A DNA stretch of 47,063 nt, from contig NZ_AKJF01000032.1 in the NCBI RefSeq assembly GCF_000282475.1, positions 1 through 47,063 of the forward strand, read 5' to 3'. The translations under genes and the position numbers were made by a program. Of this stretch, positions 17,751-26,427 are shown one piece after another. Position 1 is the stretch's first letter. Each line of letters begins with the position of its first letter. A model generated the notes under the pieces. The model was not told the origin of the DNA. It did not search any database and was given only the letters and a program-made list of their open reading frames with translations. This stretch comes from Pseudomonas sp. GM78. Lineage in GTDB: Bacteria > Pseudomonadota > Gammaproteobacteria > Pseudomonadales > Pseudomonadaceae.

Positions 17751-18160
17751 AAATCCACCTTGCCGCGCCCGGCCTTGATGTTGCCGCGCTTGCTCTTGGA
17801 CTCGAGCCGCCGCGTCTTCGAACCGAGGGTCGGCTTGGTTGGCCGGCGTTTCTTCTCGACCTTGGTGGCGCTCTGGATCAACTCGACCAAACGCTCCAGC
17901 GCGTCGGCGCGGTTCTGCTCCTGGGTCCGGTATTGTTGGGCCTTGATGATCAACACGCCTTCGCTGGTGATGCGACTGTCACGCAGCGCCAGCAAGCGCT
18001 CCTTGTAGAACTCGGGCAAGGACGAGGCCGGAATGTCGAAGCGCAGGTGCACGGCGCTGGAAACCTTGTTGACGTTCTGCCCACCGGCCCCCTGGGCGCG
18101 AATGGCGGTCAACTCGATTTCGGCATCTGGTAGATGCACGTTGTTGGAAATCACCAGCAT
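17747..18160 (-). CDS. arfB: Peptidyl-tRNA hydrolase / alternative ribosome rescue factor ArfB
   Basis: Rescues ribosomes stalled on mRNAs without a stop codon by hydrolysing the peptidyl-tRNA. The catalytic GGQ is at residues 26-28 in [13 protein letters not shown], as in release factors. The C-terminus (about 100-137) is strongly basic ([11 protein letters not shown]..., [13 protein letters not shown]), matching the tail that enters the empty mRNA channel. The 137 residues agree with YaeJ/ArfB. It overlaps the MFS stop codon by four bases. Confidence 0.95.
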   Translation of the reverse strand: MLVISNNVHLPDAEIELTAIRAQGAGGQNVNKVSSAVHLRFDIPASSLPEFYKERLLALRDSRITSEGVLIIKAQQYRTQEQNRADALERLVELIQSATKVEKKRRPTKPTLGSKTRRLESKSKRGNIKAGRGKVDF

Positions 18161-18221
18161 GGAAAAGCACCCGTATTCAGAGAGTGCAGGATACCGCTAA
18201 TGATGAATGTCGCCCCCCCTG

Positions 18222-18254
18222 CAACAAAAAACCCGGCACATGGCCGGGTTTGTT
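18222..18254 (-). terminator. Rho-independent terminator after aroP
   Basis: Stem AACCCGGC / GCCGGGTT, extended by CAACAAA / TTTGTTG, with a T-run on the minus-strand side. It begins 15 bases after the aroP stop codon. Confidence 0.85.
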
Positions 18255-18268
18255 GTTTCTGTGCAGCG

Positions 18269-19681
18269 TTACTCCACAGCTGGCTGCAACGCGCGCTGCG
18301 CACTGCGCTTGTTCTTGATGCCGTAGCAGACCCACATGAACACCAGCCACACCGGAATCGCGTACACCGATGTCTGGATCCCCGGGATCAACAACATCAC
18401 ACCGAGGATGAACAACACGAACGCCAGGCAGATGTAGTTGCCGTACGGATACCAAAAGGCCTTGAACAGCGGCGTCTGCTTGGTCTTGTTCATGTGCTGG
18501 CGGAACTTGAAGTGCGAGTAGCTGATCATCGCCCAGTTGATCACCAGCGTGGCCACTACCAGCGACATCAGCAACTCAAGCGCGCTGTGCGGGATCAGGT
18601 AGTTCAGCAGTACCGCGATCAGGGTCACGGCAGCCGAGGCCAGGATCGAACGCACTGGCACGCCGCGCTTGTCGATCTTCGCCAGGCCCTTCGGCGCATC
18701 GCCCTGCTCGGCCATGCCCAGCAGCATGCGGCTGTTGCAGTAGGTGCCGCTGTTGTACACCGACAACGCCGCGGTCAGGACCACGAAGTTGAGGATATGC
18801 GCGGCGGTGTTGCTGCCCAGCATCGAGAACACTTGCACGAACGGGCTGCCGCTGTAGGAATCACCAGAGGCGTTCAGGGTGGTCAGCAGGCTGTCCCACG
18901 GGGTCAACGACAGCAGGATCACCAATGCACCGATGTAGAAAATCAGGATCCGGTAGATCACCTGGTTGATCGCTTTCGGGATCACGGTTTTCGGCTTGTC
19001 GGCTTCGGCTGCGGTGAAACCGAGCATTTCCAGGCCGCCGAAGGAAAACATGATGAACGCCATGGCCATCACCAGGCCGCTGACCCCATTGGGGAAGAAG
19101 CCGCCGTGGGACCACAGGTTACTCACCGCCGCCTGCGGGCCGCCGTTACCGCTCACAAGCAGGTAGCTGCCCAAGGCAATCATGCCGACGATCGCCACGA
19201 CCTTGATGATCGCGAACCAGAACTCGGCCTCGCCAAACACTTTAACGTTGGCCAGGTTGATAGCGTTGATCAGCACGAAGAAAGCCGCTGCGGATGCCCA
19301 GGTCGGGATGTCCGGCGCCCAGTAGTGGATGTATTTGCCGACCGCCGTCAGCTCCGACATGCCGACCAGGATGTACAGGATCCAGCAGTTCCAGCCCGAC
19401 AGGAAGCCGGCAAAACCGCCCCAGTACTTGTGCGCGAAGTGGCTGAAGGAGCCGGCCACCGGATCTTCGACGATCATTTCGCCCAGCTGGCGCATGATCA
19501 TGAAGGCGATGAAGCCGCAAATGGCGTAGCCGAGGATCATCGACGGCCCGGCGGATTTCAGTACCCCGGCCGAGCCGAGGAACAAACCGGTACCGATCGC
19601 GCCACCAAGGGCAATCAGTTGAATGTGGCGATTTTTCAGGCCGCGTTTCAGCTCGCCTGAATGCGAGTTTTGTCCACTCAT
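18269..19681 (-). CDS. aroP: Aromatic amino acid permease
   Basis: Inner-membrane amino acid/polyamine/organocation (APC) permease with about twelve membrane segments, 470 residues from MSGQNSHSGELKRGLKN. It matches remembered E. coli AroP closely, including ALGGAIGTGLFLGSA, RQLGEMIVEDPVAGSFSHFA, IMFSFGGLEMLGFTAAEAD and NSRMLLGMAEQG. AroP takes up phenylalanine, tyrosine and tryptophan by proton symport. I start at 19681 because homologues start there; the frame runs to 19699. Its nearness to the phh operon suggests joint use in aromatic amino acid catabolism, and PhhR control is possible though I see no perfect box upstream. Confidence 0.88.
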   Translation of the reverse strand: MSGQNSHSGELKRGLKNRHIQLIALGGAIGTGLFLGSAGVLKSAGPSMILGYAICGFIAFMIMRQLGEMIVEDPVAGSFSHFAHKYWGGFAGFLSGWNCWILYILVGMSELTAVGKYIHYWAPDIPTWASAAAFFVLINAINLANVKVFGEAEFWFAIIKVVAIVGMIALGSYLLVSGNGGPQAAVSNLWSHGGFFPNGVSGLVMAMAFIMFSFGGLEMLGFTAAEADKPKTVIPKAINQVIYRILIFYIGALVILLSLTPWDSLLTTLNASGDSYSGSPFVQVFSMLGSNTAAHILNFVVLTAALSVYNSGTYCNSRMLLGMAEQGDAPKGLAKIDKRGVPVRSILASAAVTLIAVLLNYLIPHSALELLMSLVVATLVINWAMISYSHFKFRQHMNKTKQTPLFKAFWYPYGNYICLAFVLFILGVMLLIPGIQTSVYAIPVWLVFMWVCYGIKNKRSAQRALQPAVE

Positions 19682-20232
19682 GAAAAGGGTCTCACGCAAG
19701 GTTTGATGATGTTCAGTTGACGTTGCTACTCAGAAGGACGTTAAGCAGCGTCGATCAAACCCCAGCGCAGGCACCAGGAGTTCAGCGTATTTACAACGGT
19801 CATGCGTCACCTGTTTGTTTTTATCTGTGACGAAATCGAACCCGACACGCTTGTGGCGCGGCGGAGTGAACAAGGCGGATAGCCTTGAGGTTTGCGCAGA
19901 TGCGCAGGAGGTCACAGGTAAAACGCGGCGCATTGTACACCTGTAACCCCCTGCTGCCAGACCCCGCTGGATCAGCGTGTCGGTAACCGGGATTGCATGT
20001 GGCCACCCCGAAGCGATCGGGCGGCGGCAAAAAGGTGGTCAGACCTTTGCAGGTCTCGGACGGGGACGGCGGAAGAACCGGCCCGCGATGGGAGCTGGAA
20101 ACGGATTGCGGCGGTCATTGCGCCTCCTTTTTGTTATGCACCTGCACGACAGGCATGGGGCGCATGACACCTTGCATGGGGGGGGGAAACAAGCGGGATA
20201 GAGGGGCGGGAGGAGGACGGAAGACAATGCAG

Positions 20233-20250
20233 CGTAAGATTTTTCTTACG
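20233..20250 (+). repeat. Short perfect inverted repeat
   Basis: CGTAAGA and TCTTACG separated by TTTT. It could be an operator or a small hairpin; there is no adjacent gene to link it to. Confidence 0.4.
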
Positions 20251-20357
20251 GGATCAAGGGCGCGGCGATTTCATGGGGTTTATCTGTGGATTTCGTCAGG
20301 AATTCTTTACAGCATGTAATTTTGGCTTTCCACTTTGGGCATCTCGGTACCGCGACT

Positions 20358-20451
20358 GGCGCCATCGCCAGCAGGCTGGCTCCCACATGGGATCGCTTTT
20401 CAACTAAACAACCCGATCTCCTGTGGGAGCCAGCCTGCTGGCGATGGCGCC
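20358..20451. repeat. REPIN palindrome (CCAGCCTGCTGG type)
   Basis: 30-base arms at 20358-20387 and 20422-20451 are perfect reverse complements. The core equals that of the copy upstream of phhR, in the opposite relative orientation. It lies downstream of rluB. Confidence 0.85.
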
Positions 20452-20482
20452 CTCAAAAACACAATAGAACTAAAACCAGGCG

Positions 20483-20514
20483 AAAAAAAACGCCAACCCG
20501 AAGGTTGGCGTTTT
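20483..20514 (-). terminator. Rho-independent terminator after rluB
   Basis: Stem AACGCCAACC / GGTTGGCGTT with a CGAA tetraloop, followed on the minus strand by a run of T. It begins about 22 bases after the rluB stop codon. Confidence 0.9.
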
Positions 20515-20535
20515 CACTTGCAGCTTACCGCTGCT

Positions 20536-21747
20536 TCACTCCGGCTTACGACGACCAAACCCCGGACGCTGGCCGGAACCTGCCGGCGCGCCACGGCGCT
20601 TGCCCGACGGCTTGTCACCGTCGACCAGGCTGATGCCAGGACGCTTCGACGCCGGCTTGGCCGGACGCTTGCTGTCGACCGGACGATCGGCTACTGGCGT
20701 ACCACGACCTTCACCGCGCTCGGTACGGCCATTGGCCGGACGTGGCGTGCGTGGACCGCGTTCGCCGTCCTGACGGGCGGCTGGCTTGCGTGCCGGACGC
20801 TCGCCTTCGATCTGCGGCTCGCGGTTGGCACGGGGTGCGGCAGGCGCAGCAGTGGCGGGACGCAGGGTACGTACGCGCTCGGTCTTGGCCATTGGACGCG
20901 ACGATTTACGCTGCATCCGATCGAGCTTGTCTTTGCTCTTGGCGTTCATCTGCGGCATTGCCACCGGCGTCAGGCCGACTTCGGCACTGAGGATGTCGAC
21001 TTCGTACTGGCTCATTTCGCGCCAGCGACCCATCGGCAGGTCCGAATTGAGGAACACCGGACCGAAACGCACGCGCTTCAGGCGGCTGACCACCAGGCCC
21101 TGGGACTCCCACAGGCGACGTACTTCGCGGTTGCGACCTTCCATCACCACGCAGTGGTACCAGTGGTTGAAACCTTCGCCGCCCGGCGCCTGCTTGATGT
21201 CGGTGAACTTGGCCGGGCCGTCTTCGAGGACCACGCCGGCTTTCAGGCGCTCGATCATCTCGTCGTCGACTTCGCCACGCACACGTACCGCGTACTCACG
21301 GTCCATTTCGTAGGAAGGGTGCATCAAGCGGTTGGCCAGCTCACCGTCGGTGGTGAACATCAGCAGGCCAGTGGTGTTGATGTCCAGGCGACCGATGTTG
21401 ATCCAGCGACCTTCTTTCGGGCGCGGCATCTTGTCGAACACGGTCGGACGGCCTTCCGGGTCGACGCGGGTGCAGATTTCGCCATCGGGCTTGTTGTACA
21501 TGATCACGCGGCGCACCGACTCGGCGGCCTCTTCACGCTTGATCACCTTGCCATCGATGGTGATGGCGTCGTGCATGTCGACGCGCTGGCCAAGGGTGGC
21601 GTCTTTGCCATTGACCTTGATCCGGCCGTGGCTGATCCAGGCTTCCACGTCACGGCGCGAGCCGACGCCGATACGGGCGAGGACTTTCTGCAGTTTTTCG
21701 CCTGCTGGGCCGATTTCCTGGTCGTCTTTCTGGTCTTTGATACTCAT
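20536..21747 (-). CDS. rluB: 23S rRNA pseudouridine synthase RluB
   Basis: Makes pseudouridine 2605 in 23S rRNA. An N-terminal S4 RNA-binding domain (about 18-75: KVLARIGVGSRRDVEAWISHGRIKVNG) precedes the RsuA-type catalytic domain, whose active-site Asp is in GRLDINTTGLLMFTTDG. The last 140 residues or so are a basic, Arg/Pro/Ala/Gly-rich tail with low complexity, probably disordered and RNA-binding; this tail makes the protein (403 residues) longer than E. coli RluB (291). RluE/RluF/RsuA are relatives, but the length and the placement next to scpAB point to RluB. It follows scpB by 288 bases with a REPIN between. Confidence 0.93.
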   Translation of the reverse strand: MSIKDQKDDQEIGPAGEKLQKVLARIGVGSRRDVEAWISHGRIKVNGKDATLGQRVDMHDAITIDGKVIKREEAAESVRRVIMYNKPDGEICTRVDPEGRPTVFDKMPRPKEGRWINIGRLDINTTGLLMFTTDGELANRLMHPSYEMDREYAVRVRGEVDDEMIERLKAGVVLEDGPAKFTDIKQAPGGEGFNHWYHCVVMEGRNREVRRLWESQGLVVSRLKRVRFGPVFLNSDLPMGRWREMSQYEVDILSAEVGLTPVAMPQMNAKSKDKLDRMQRKSSRPMAKTERVRTLRPATAAPAAPRANREPQIEGERPARKPAARQDGERGPRTPRPANGRTERGEGRGTPVADRPVDSKRPAKPASKRPGISLVDGDKPSGKRRGAPAGSGQRPGFGRRKPE

Positions 21748-21915
21748 CTGGGCACCTCCCGGTGTGTTCTGGAAACTGGGTACTTTGGCGAAGGGATCGC
21801 CGAAGGGTCGCGAATCATACGCGCATGCGGGCGTTTGCGCATCAGAGAGTAGCTGATCAAGGCAAGGTTACTGGTTTTTCCGCCGACCGGTGATCTCGAT
21901 GGTTTGTCACACAAC

Positions 21916-22009
21916 CCTGTGGGAGCGGGCTTGCCCGCGATTGCGGTGGATCAGCTGGCAATGATGTCGACTGACACGCCCTCATCGCGGGCAAGCCCGC
22001 TCCCACAGG
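21916..22009. repeat. REPIN palindrome (GGGCTTGCCCGC type)
   Basis: 26-base arms at 21916-21941 and 21984-22009 are perfect reverse complements, located between scpB and rluB. Six T residues follow the right arm on the plus strand. Confidence 0.85.
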
Positions 22010-22035
22010 TTTTTTGGTCGGTACAGGGCTTGTTG

Positions 22036-22995
22036 TCAGTCTCCGAATTCGCGGCGTTCGGCTTCGATGGCTTCGGCAAGCGCCAGGGCCTCGGCTTCTT
22101 CGTCCGTCAACTCGGGCGCGGGCTTGGGTGGTTCAAGCGCTGCAACTGCAGCCAAGAGTTTTTCACGGGCCTCGGCAACGCCGAGGATGTCGTCTTCCTG
22201 CTCGGGTTCAGGTTCCACCTGCAGCTCCACCTGTTCCGGCTCGATGTCGGGCTGCTGCGGATCAATCCCCGGTACCTCCCCGTCACGCAACAAATCATCG
22301 AAATCCGTCTTGATCCCCTCCTCCATGCTGTCCAGCTCCAGCAATAGCGTATGGAAACTGGTCTCTTCCTTGGGCTCTTCCGGCTCGGCGCTGGCGTCGG
22401 CCAGTTCCTGCAACCCGGCGGGCACTGGCGCGTCGTCGAAGTCGAGCACCGGATCCGGTTCCAGTTCGCGCACTTCGGCCAGCGGCGGCAGGTCATCGAG
22501 GTTCTTCAGGTTGAAGTGATCGAGAAACGCCTTGGTGGTGGCGAACATCGCCGGTTTGCCCGGCACGTCGCGATAACCGACGATGCGGATCCACTCGCGC
22601 TCCATCAGGGTCTTGACGATCTGGCTGTTGACCGCCACGCCCCGCACGTCTTCGATCTCGCCCCGGGTGATCGGTTGGCGATAGGCGATCAAGGCAATGG
22701 TTTCGAGCATGGCGCGCGAGTAACGCTGCGGCCGCTCTTCCCATAGACGCCCGACCCACGGCGAAAATTTTTCACGGATTTGCAGGCGATAGCCGGAAGC
22801 CACCTCCTTCAACTCGTACGCGCGGCCATCGCAGGACTTGCCCAGGATAGTCAGGGCTTTCTTGAAGACCGCCGGTTCCGGGCGCTCGGCCTCTTCAAAA
22901 AGCTCGAACAGACGCTCCAGGGATTGCGGTTTTCCGGAGGCCAACAGAAAGGCTTCGAGCAATGGCGCCAGCTCGCGGGGTTCACTCAGGTTCAT
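22036..22995 (-). CDS. scpB: Segregation and condensation protein B
   Basis: Partner of ScpA and SMC-like proteins in chromosome condensation and segregation. The first 185 residues form the two winged-helix domains of ScpB (QREL-like FLLASGKPQSLERLFELFEEAERPE; AMLETIALIAYRQPITRGEIEDVRGVAVNSQIVKTLMEREWIRIVGYRDVPGKPAMFATTKAFLDHFNL is the conserved core in pieces). Residues after about 190 are a long acidic, Glu/Pro-rich tail that is probably disordered and is unusual compared with the about 190-residue ScpB of Firmicutes. It starts 11 bases after scpA. Confidence 0.93.
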   Translation of the reverse strand: MNLSEPRELAPLLEAFLLASGKPQSLERLFELFEEAERPEPAVFKKALTILGKSCDGRAYELKEVASGYRLQIREKFSPWVGRLWEERPQRYSRAMLETIALIAYRQPITRGEIEDVRGVAVNSQIVKTLMEREWIRIVGYRDVPGKPAMFATTKAFLDHFNLKNLDDLPPLAEVRELEPDPVLDFDDAPVPAGLQELADASAEPEEPKEETSFHTLLLELDSMEEGIKTDFDDLLRDGEVPGIDPQQPDIEPEQVELQVEPEPEQEDDILGVAEAREKLLAAVAALEPPKPAPELTDEEAEALALAEAIEAERREFGD

Positions 22996-23006
22996 GATTG
23001 GACTCG

Positions 23007-23825
23007 TTATTCGGCTCGTGCTCGGACGTGGATCGCGGCGAACGGCTCATTCTGCACCAGCTCGACCAAGGATTCCTTGACCAGTTCGAGGATCGCCATG
23101 AAGGTCACGACAACCCCCAGACGCCCTTCCTCGGCGGTGAACAGCTCGACAAAGGGCACGAAACCGCCGCCCTTGAGCCGTTCGAGCACGTCGCTCATGC
23201 GTTCGCGGGTGGACAGCGCCTCACGGCTGACCTGGTGGCTTTCAAACATGTCGCCGCGGCGCAACACCTCGGCCATGGACAGCAACAGCTCCGACAAACG
23301 CACGTCCGGCAACAGTTTGCGCGCCCGCGCCTCCGGGGCATCGAGCTTGGGCACCACCACGTCGCGACCGACCCGGCTGAGGCCGTCGATGCCTTCGGCG
23401 GCGGCCTTGAAGCGCTCGTACTCCTGCAAGCGGCGGATCAGTTCGGCGCGCGGGTCTTCTTCCTCGTCCTCGACGGTTTCGGCCCGCGGCAGCAACATCC
23501 GCGACTTGATCTCGGCCAGCATAGCGGCCATCACCAGGTACTCGGCGGCCAATTCCAGGCGCACCGACTGCATCAACTCGACATAACCCATGTACTGCCG
23601 GGTGATTTCCGCCACCGGGATGTCGAGGATGTTGATGTTCTGTTTGCGGATCAGGTACAGCAGCAGGTCGAGCGGGCCTTCGAAGGCTTCGAGAAAGACT
23701 TCCAGCGCATCCGGCGGGATATACAAGTCCAGCGGCATTTCCATGACCGCCTGGCCATAGACCATGGCGAAAGGCAGCTCTTGCTGGGCGCCGGCCTGAC
23801 CGTCGACGGGTTCTACCGCGGACAT
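23007..23825 (-). CDS. scpA: Segregation and condensation protein A (kleisin)
   Basis: Kleisin subunit that bridges SMC heads. The family motif FEGPLDLLLYLIRKQNINILDIPVAEITRQY is present near residues 48-80 (given here in the order seen), with the acidic linker (EDEEEDPRAELIRRLQEYERFK) and the C-terminal winged helix (ELFTAEEGRLGVVVTFMAILELVKESLVELVQ). The length of 272 residues is normal. Its ATG directly follows the TAG of the YciO-type gene, so the two are probably translated together. Confidence 0.94.
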   Translation of the reverse strand: MSAVEPVDGQAGAQQELPFAMVYGQAVMEMPLDLYIPPDALEVFLEAFEGPLDLLLYLIRKQNINILDIPVAEITRQYMGYVELMQSVRLELAAEYLVMAAMLAEIKSRMLLPRAETVEDEEEDPRAELIRRLQEYERFKAAAEGIDGLSRVGRDVVVPKLDAPEARARKLLPDVRLSELLLSMAEVLRRGDMFESHQVSREALSTRERMSDVLERLKGGGFVPFVELFTAEEGRLGVVVTFMAILELVKESLVELVQNEPFAAIHVRARAE

Positions 23826-24455
23826 CTAGGCCTCGACCATGAACGGTGCAGGGTCGCCGCAACCGACACGGATCACTTCCGGCTCGCCATCGGCGAGGTT
23901 GATCACGGTGGACGCCTTGATCCCGCCAAAACCGCCATCGATGATCAGGTCCACCTGATGCTCGAGCAGCTGGCGCATTTCGTAAGGGTCGGTCATCGGG
24001 TCATCGTCGCCCGGCATGATCAGCGTCACGCTCATCAGCGGCTCGCCTAGCTCTTCCAGCAGCGCCAGGGCAATCGGATGGCTCGGTACCCGCAGGCCGA
24101 TGGTGCGTTTCTTCGGATGCAGCAATAGGCGCGGTACTTCGCGGGTGGCATTGAGGATGAAGGTGTAGGGCCCTGGAAGATGAGCCTTGAGCAGGCGGAA
24201 GGTGCCCGTATCGATCTTCGCGAACAGACCCAGTTGTGACAGATCGCTGCATATCAGCGCAAAGTTGTGTTTTTCGTCGAGCTGGCGCAGACGGCGAACG
24301 CGTTCCACGGCGACCTTGTCGCCGATCTGGCAACCGATTGCGTAGGAGGAGTCCGTGGGATAAATCACCACCCCGCCCTTGCGGATGATCTCGACAGCCT
24401 GCTTGATCAGGCGCGCCTGCGGGTTTTCCGGATGAATCTGGAAAAATTGACTCAC
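23826..24455 (-). CDS. YciO/TsaC-type threonylcarbamoyl-AMP synthase-like protein
   Basis: Member of the SUA5/YciO/YrdC family of nucleotide-binding proteins. The family includes TsaC, which makes the precursor for the t6A tRNA modification; YciO itself has no firmly settled role. Features: a KGGVVIYPTDSSYAIGCQ segment and the sugar/ATP-binding core PGPYTFILNATREVPRLL, then KKRTIGLRVPSHPIALALLEELGEPLMSVT. The start is a GTG at 24455 (SQFFQIHPENPQ), giving 209 residues; an ATG at 24494 would overlap the previous gene. It sits 13 bases after the PHP gene and touches scpA. The full-length TsaC elsewhere in the genome cannot be judged from this window. Confidence 0.88.
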   Translation of the reverse strand: MSQFFQIHPENPQARLIKQAVEIIRKGGVVIYPTDSSYAIGCQIGDKVAVERVRRLRQLDEKHNFALICSDLSQLGLFAKIDTGTFRLLKAHLPGPYTFILNATREVPRLLLHPKKRTIGLRVPSHPIALALLEELGEPLMSVTLIMPGDDDPMTDPYEMRQLLEHQVDLIIDGGFGGIKASTVINLADGEPEVIRVGCGDPAPFMVEA

Positions 24456-24468
24456 ATTCTCTACCTGT

Positions 24469-25332
24469 TCAGACGGCGGCAATAATTGGGTCATGTTTGA
24501 ATCGACACCACAGTGGTGGCAGATCCTCGGGGAGCGGGCGGTATTCACCGATCTCGGACCAGCCTCCAGGGCCATGAAAATCACTGCCGGCGCTGACCAG
24601 CAGACCGAACTCGCGGGCCAAAATCGCGAGACTGCCCACTTGCTCGGCAGGCTGATGGCCATTGACCACCTCAATCGCGTGGCCCCCTGCTTGAATATAG
24701 TCGGCAATCAGGCGGCGACGCTTGCTGCGAGTGAATTCGTAATGGCAAGGATGCGCCAGGCTGACCCAGGCCTTGGCCGCGCGCAGGGTTTCGACGGTGT
24801 CTTCCAGGGTCGGCCAGTGCTGCTTGACGTCCCCCAGCTTGCCGGCGCCCAGCCATTTGCGGAACGCTTCGGCGCGATCCTTGACGAAACCTTCGCGCAC
24901 CATCCAGTCGGCGAAGTGCGGGCGGGCCGGTGCGTTGCCGCTGTCACCCAGGGTCTGCTGGATTTCCCGGGCGCCTTCGAGCGCACCCGGCATGCCCTTG
25001 AGCGCCAGTTTGCGGCTGATTTCCTCGGAACGTAGCCAGCGACCATCGCGCAATTTTGCAATCGCCTCGACCAACGGCGCGGCATTGACGTCGAAACCGT
25101 AGCCCAGCACGTGAATGGTCGCGCCACCCCAGGTGCAGGACAACTCGACGCCGTTGACCAGTTGCATCCCCAGCGCATTCGCGGCGTGGCGGGCCTCGTC
25201 GAGGCCTTCAAGGGTGTCGTGATCGGTCAAGGCCAGGACCTGCACGCCTTTCTCGAACGCACGCGCGACCAGGACAGCAGGCGCCAGGGCGCCATCGGAG
25301 GCCGTGCTATGGCAGTGCAGATCAACATTCAC
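24469..25332 (-). CDS. rnm: PHP-domain 3',5'-nucleoside bisphosphate phosphatase / RNase AM
   Basis: A PHP-type metallophosphatase like E. coli YciV/Rnm, which removes phosphate from 3',5'-bisphosphonucleosides and trims RNA 5' ends. Metal-binding motifs: DLHCHSTASDG at the start, LTDHDTLEG, NGVELSC, LAHPCHYEF and GSDFHGPG near the end. I use the GTG at 25332 (VNVDLHCHS), with GAGG twelve bases upstream, giving 287 residues; the frame also has a TTG six codons earlier without a ribosome site. It is first in a run with yciO-type, scpA and scpB genes and is divergent from yciB. Confidence 0.9.
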   Translation of the reverse strand: MNVDLHCHSTASDGALAPAVLVARAFEKGVQVLALTDHDTLEGLDEARHAANALGMQLVNGVELSCTWGGATIHVLGYGFDVNAAPLVEAIAKLRDGRWLRSEEISRKLALKGMPGALEGAREIQQTLGDSGNAPARPHFADWMVREGFVKDRAEAFRKWLGAGKLGDVKQHWPTLEDTVETLRAAKAWVSLAHPCHYEFTRSKRRRLIADYIQAGGHAIEVVNGHQPAEQVGSLAILAREFGLLVSAGSDFHGPGGWSEIGEYRPLPEDLPPLWCRFKHDPIIAAV

Positions 25333-25419
25333 AGGGCTTTGTAACCTCAAATCAGCTGGCGCTATCGCGCGCCCATATGTTTGTTATTATGCCGCCACAT
25401 CCTGCTTCTGGCTGCCACT

Positions 25420-26016
25420 GTGAAACAATTCATCGATTTCATCCCGCTCCTGCTGTTTTTCATCGTCTTCAAAATCGATCCACGGGTCGTCGACATTGCC
25501 GGCCACGAGGTCACTGTAGGCGGTATCTACAGCGCCACCGCGATGCTGATCATCAGCTCCCTGGTGGTCTACGGCACGCTGTTCATCAAACAGCGCAAGC
25601 TGGAGAAGAGCCAGTGGCTGACCCTCATCGCCTGCCTGGTCTTCGGCAGCCTGACCCTGGCCTTCCACAGCGAGACCTTCCTGAAATGGAAAGCCCCGGT
25701 GGTCAACTGGCTGTTCGCCCTGGCCTTCATCGGCAGCCACTTCATCGGTGACCAACTGCTGATCAAGCGCATCATGGGCCACGCACTGAGCCTGCCGGAG
25801 CCGGTCTGGACGCGCCTGAACATCGCCTGGATCGCGTTTTTCCTGTTTTGCGGCGCTGCCAACCTGTTCGTCGCGTTCACCTTCCAGAGCTACTGGGTCG
25901 ACTTCAAGGTCTTCGGCAGCCTGGGCATGACTTTGCTGTTCCTGGTCGGCCAGGGCATCTACCTGTCCCGCCACCTGCACGACGCCGATACCACAACGCC
26001 GAAAACCGAGGACTGA
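25420..26016 (+). CDS. yciB: Septation protein A (YciB/IspA family) inner-membrane protein
   Basis: An inner-membrane protein of 198 residues needed for normal septation and envelope integrity in enterics, where it interacts with cell elongation and division proteins. The start is a GTG ([18 protein letters not shown]), the N-terminus typical for the family. Five to six hydrophobic segments are visible, with the motif [27 protein letters not shown] stretch seen as [20 protein letters not shown] short hydrophilic C-terminus ends in [12 protein letters not shown] YciI gene follows after one base. Confidence 0.93.
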   Translation: MKQFIDFIPLLLFFIVFKIDPRVVDIAGHEVTVGGIYSATAMLIISSLVVYGTLFIKQRKLEKSQWLTLIACLVFGSLTLAFHSETFLKWKAPVVNWLFALAFIGSHFIGDQLLIKRIMGHALSLPEPVWTRLNIAWIAFFLFCGAANLFVAFTFQSYWVDFKVFGSLGMTLLFLVGQGIYLSRHLHDADTTTPKTED

Positions 26017-26017
26017 C

Positions 26018-26317
26018 ATGCTTTACGCAATCATTGCCACAGACGTCGCCAACTCCCTGGAAGCCCGCCTGGCCGCACGGCCTACACACCTGGAGCGCCT
26101 GCAAGCGCTCAAGGGCGAAGGTCGCATCGTATTGGCCGGCCCGCATCCGGCGGTCGACAGCAATGATCCGGGGGCAGCGGGTTTCACCGGCAGCCTGATC
26201 GTCGCCGAATTCGACTCCCTGAGCGCCGCACAGGCCTGGGCCGACGCTGATCCGTACATCGCCGCAGGCGTCTACGCCAACGTTCTGGTCAAGCCTTTCA
26301 AGCAAGTCCTCCCGTAA
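26018..26317 (+). CDS. YciI family protein
   Basis: A small ferredoxin-like-fold protein of 99 residues. The start is [18 protein letters not shown], and the characteristic His and Asp of the family are in RPTHLERLQ and [11 protein letters not shown]. YciI proteins resemble dehydrochlorinase-type enzymes, but no reaction is known for this clade. It lies immediately after yciB, an arrangement also seen in other gamma-proteobacteria, so the two are probably co-transcribed. Confidence 0.92.
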   Translation: MLYAIIATDVANSLEARLAARPTHLERLQALKGEGRIVLAGPHPAVDSNDPGAAGFTGSLIVAEFDSLSAAQAWADADPYIAAGVYANVLVKPFKQVLP

Positions 26318-26427
26318 CGCCCCTTCACGCGGTGAACCTTATCGGTTCATCGCGTTCTCAATCGCTCATTATTCTCGTTTGCCTGCCGACAAACTCCCCA
26401 ATATCCGTATTGGAATCAGGAGTCGCG

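Larger units (their letters stand above)
19682..20535. other. Long intergenic region upstream of aroP
   Basis: About 850 bases with no convincing gene. It holds the aroP leader and promoter on the minus side, a short perfect inverted repeat CGTAAGA-TTTT-TCTTACG (20233-20250), a G-rich purine tract (about 20168-20220), a REPIN (20358-20451) and the rluB terminator (20483-20514). The frames inside it lack ribosome sites and family resemblance. A small RNA cannot be excluded. Confidence 0.55.

Noticed and set aside
20168-20220. G-rich purine tract as a gene or structured RNA
   Set aside because: No frame with coding character and no clear stem; noted only as part of the aroP leader region.
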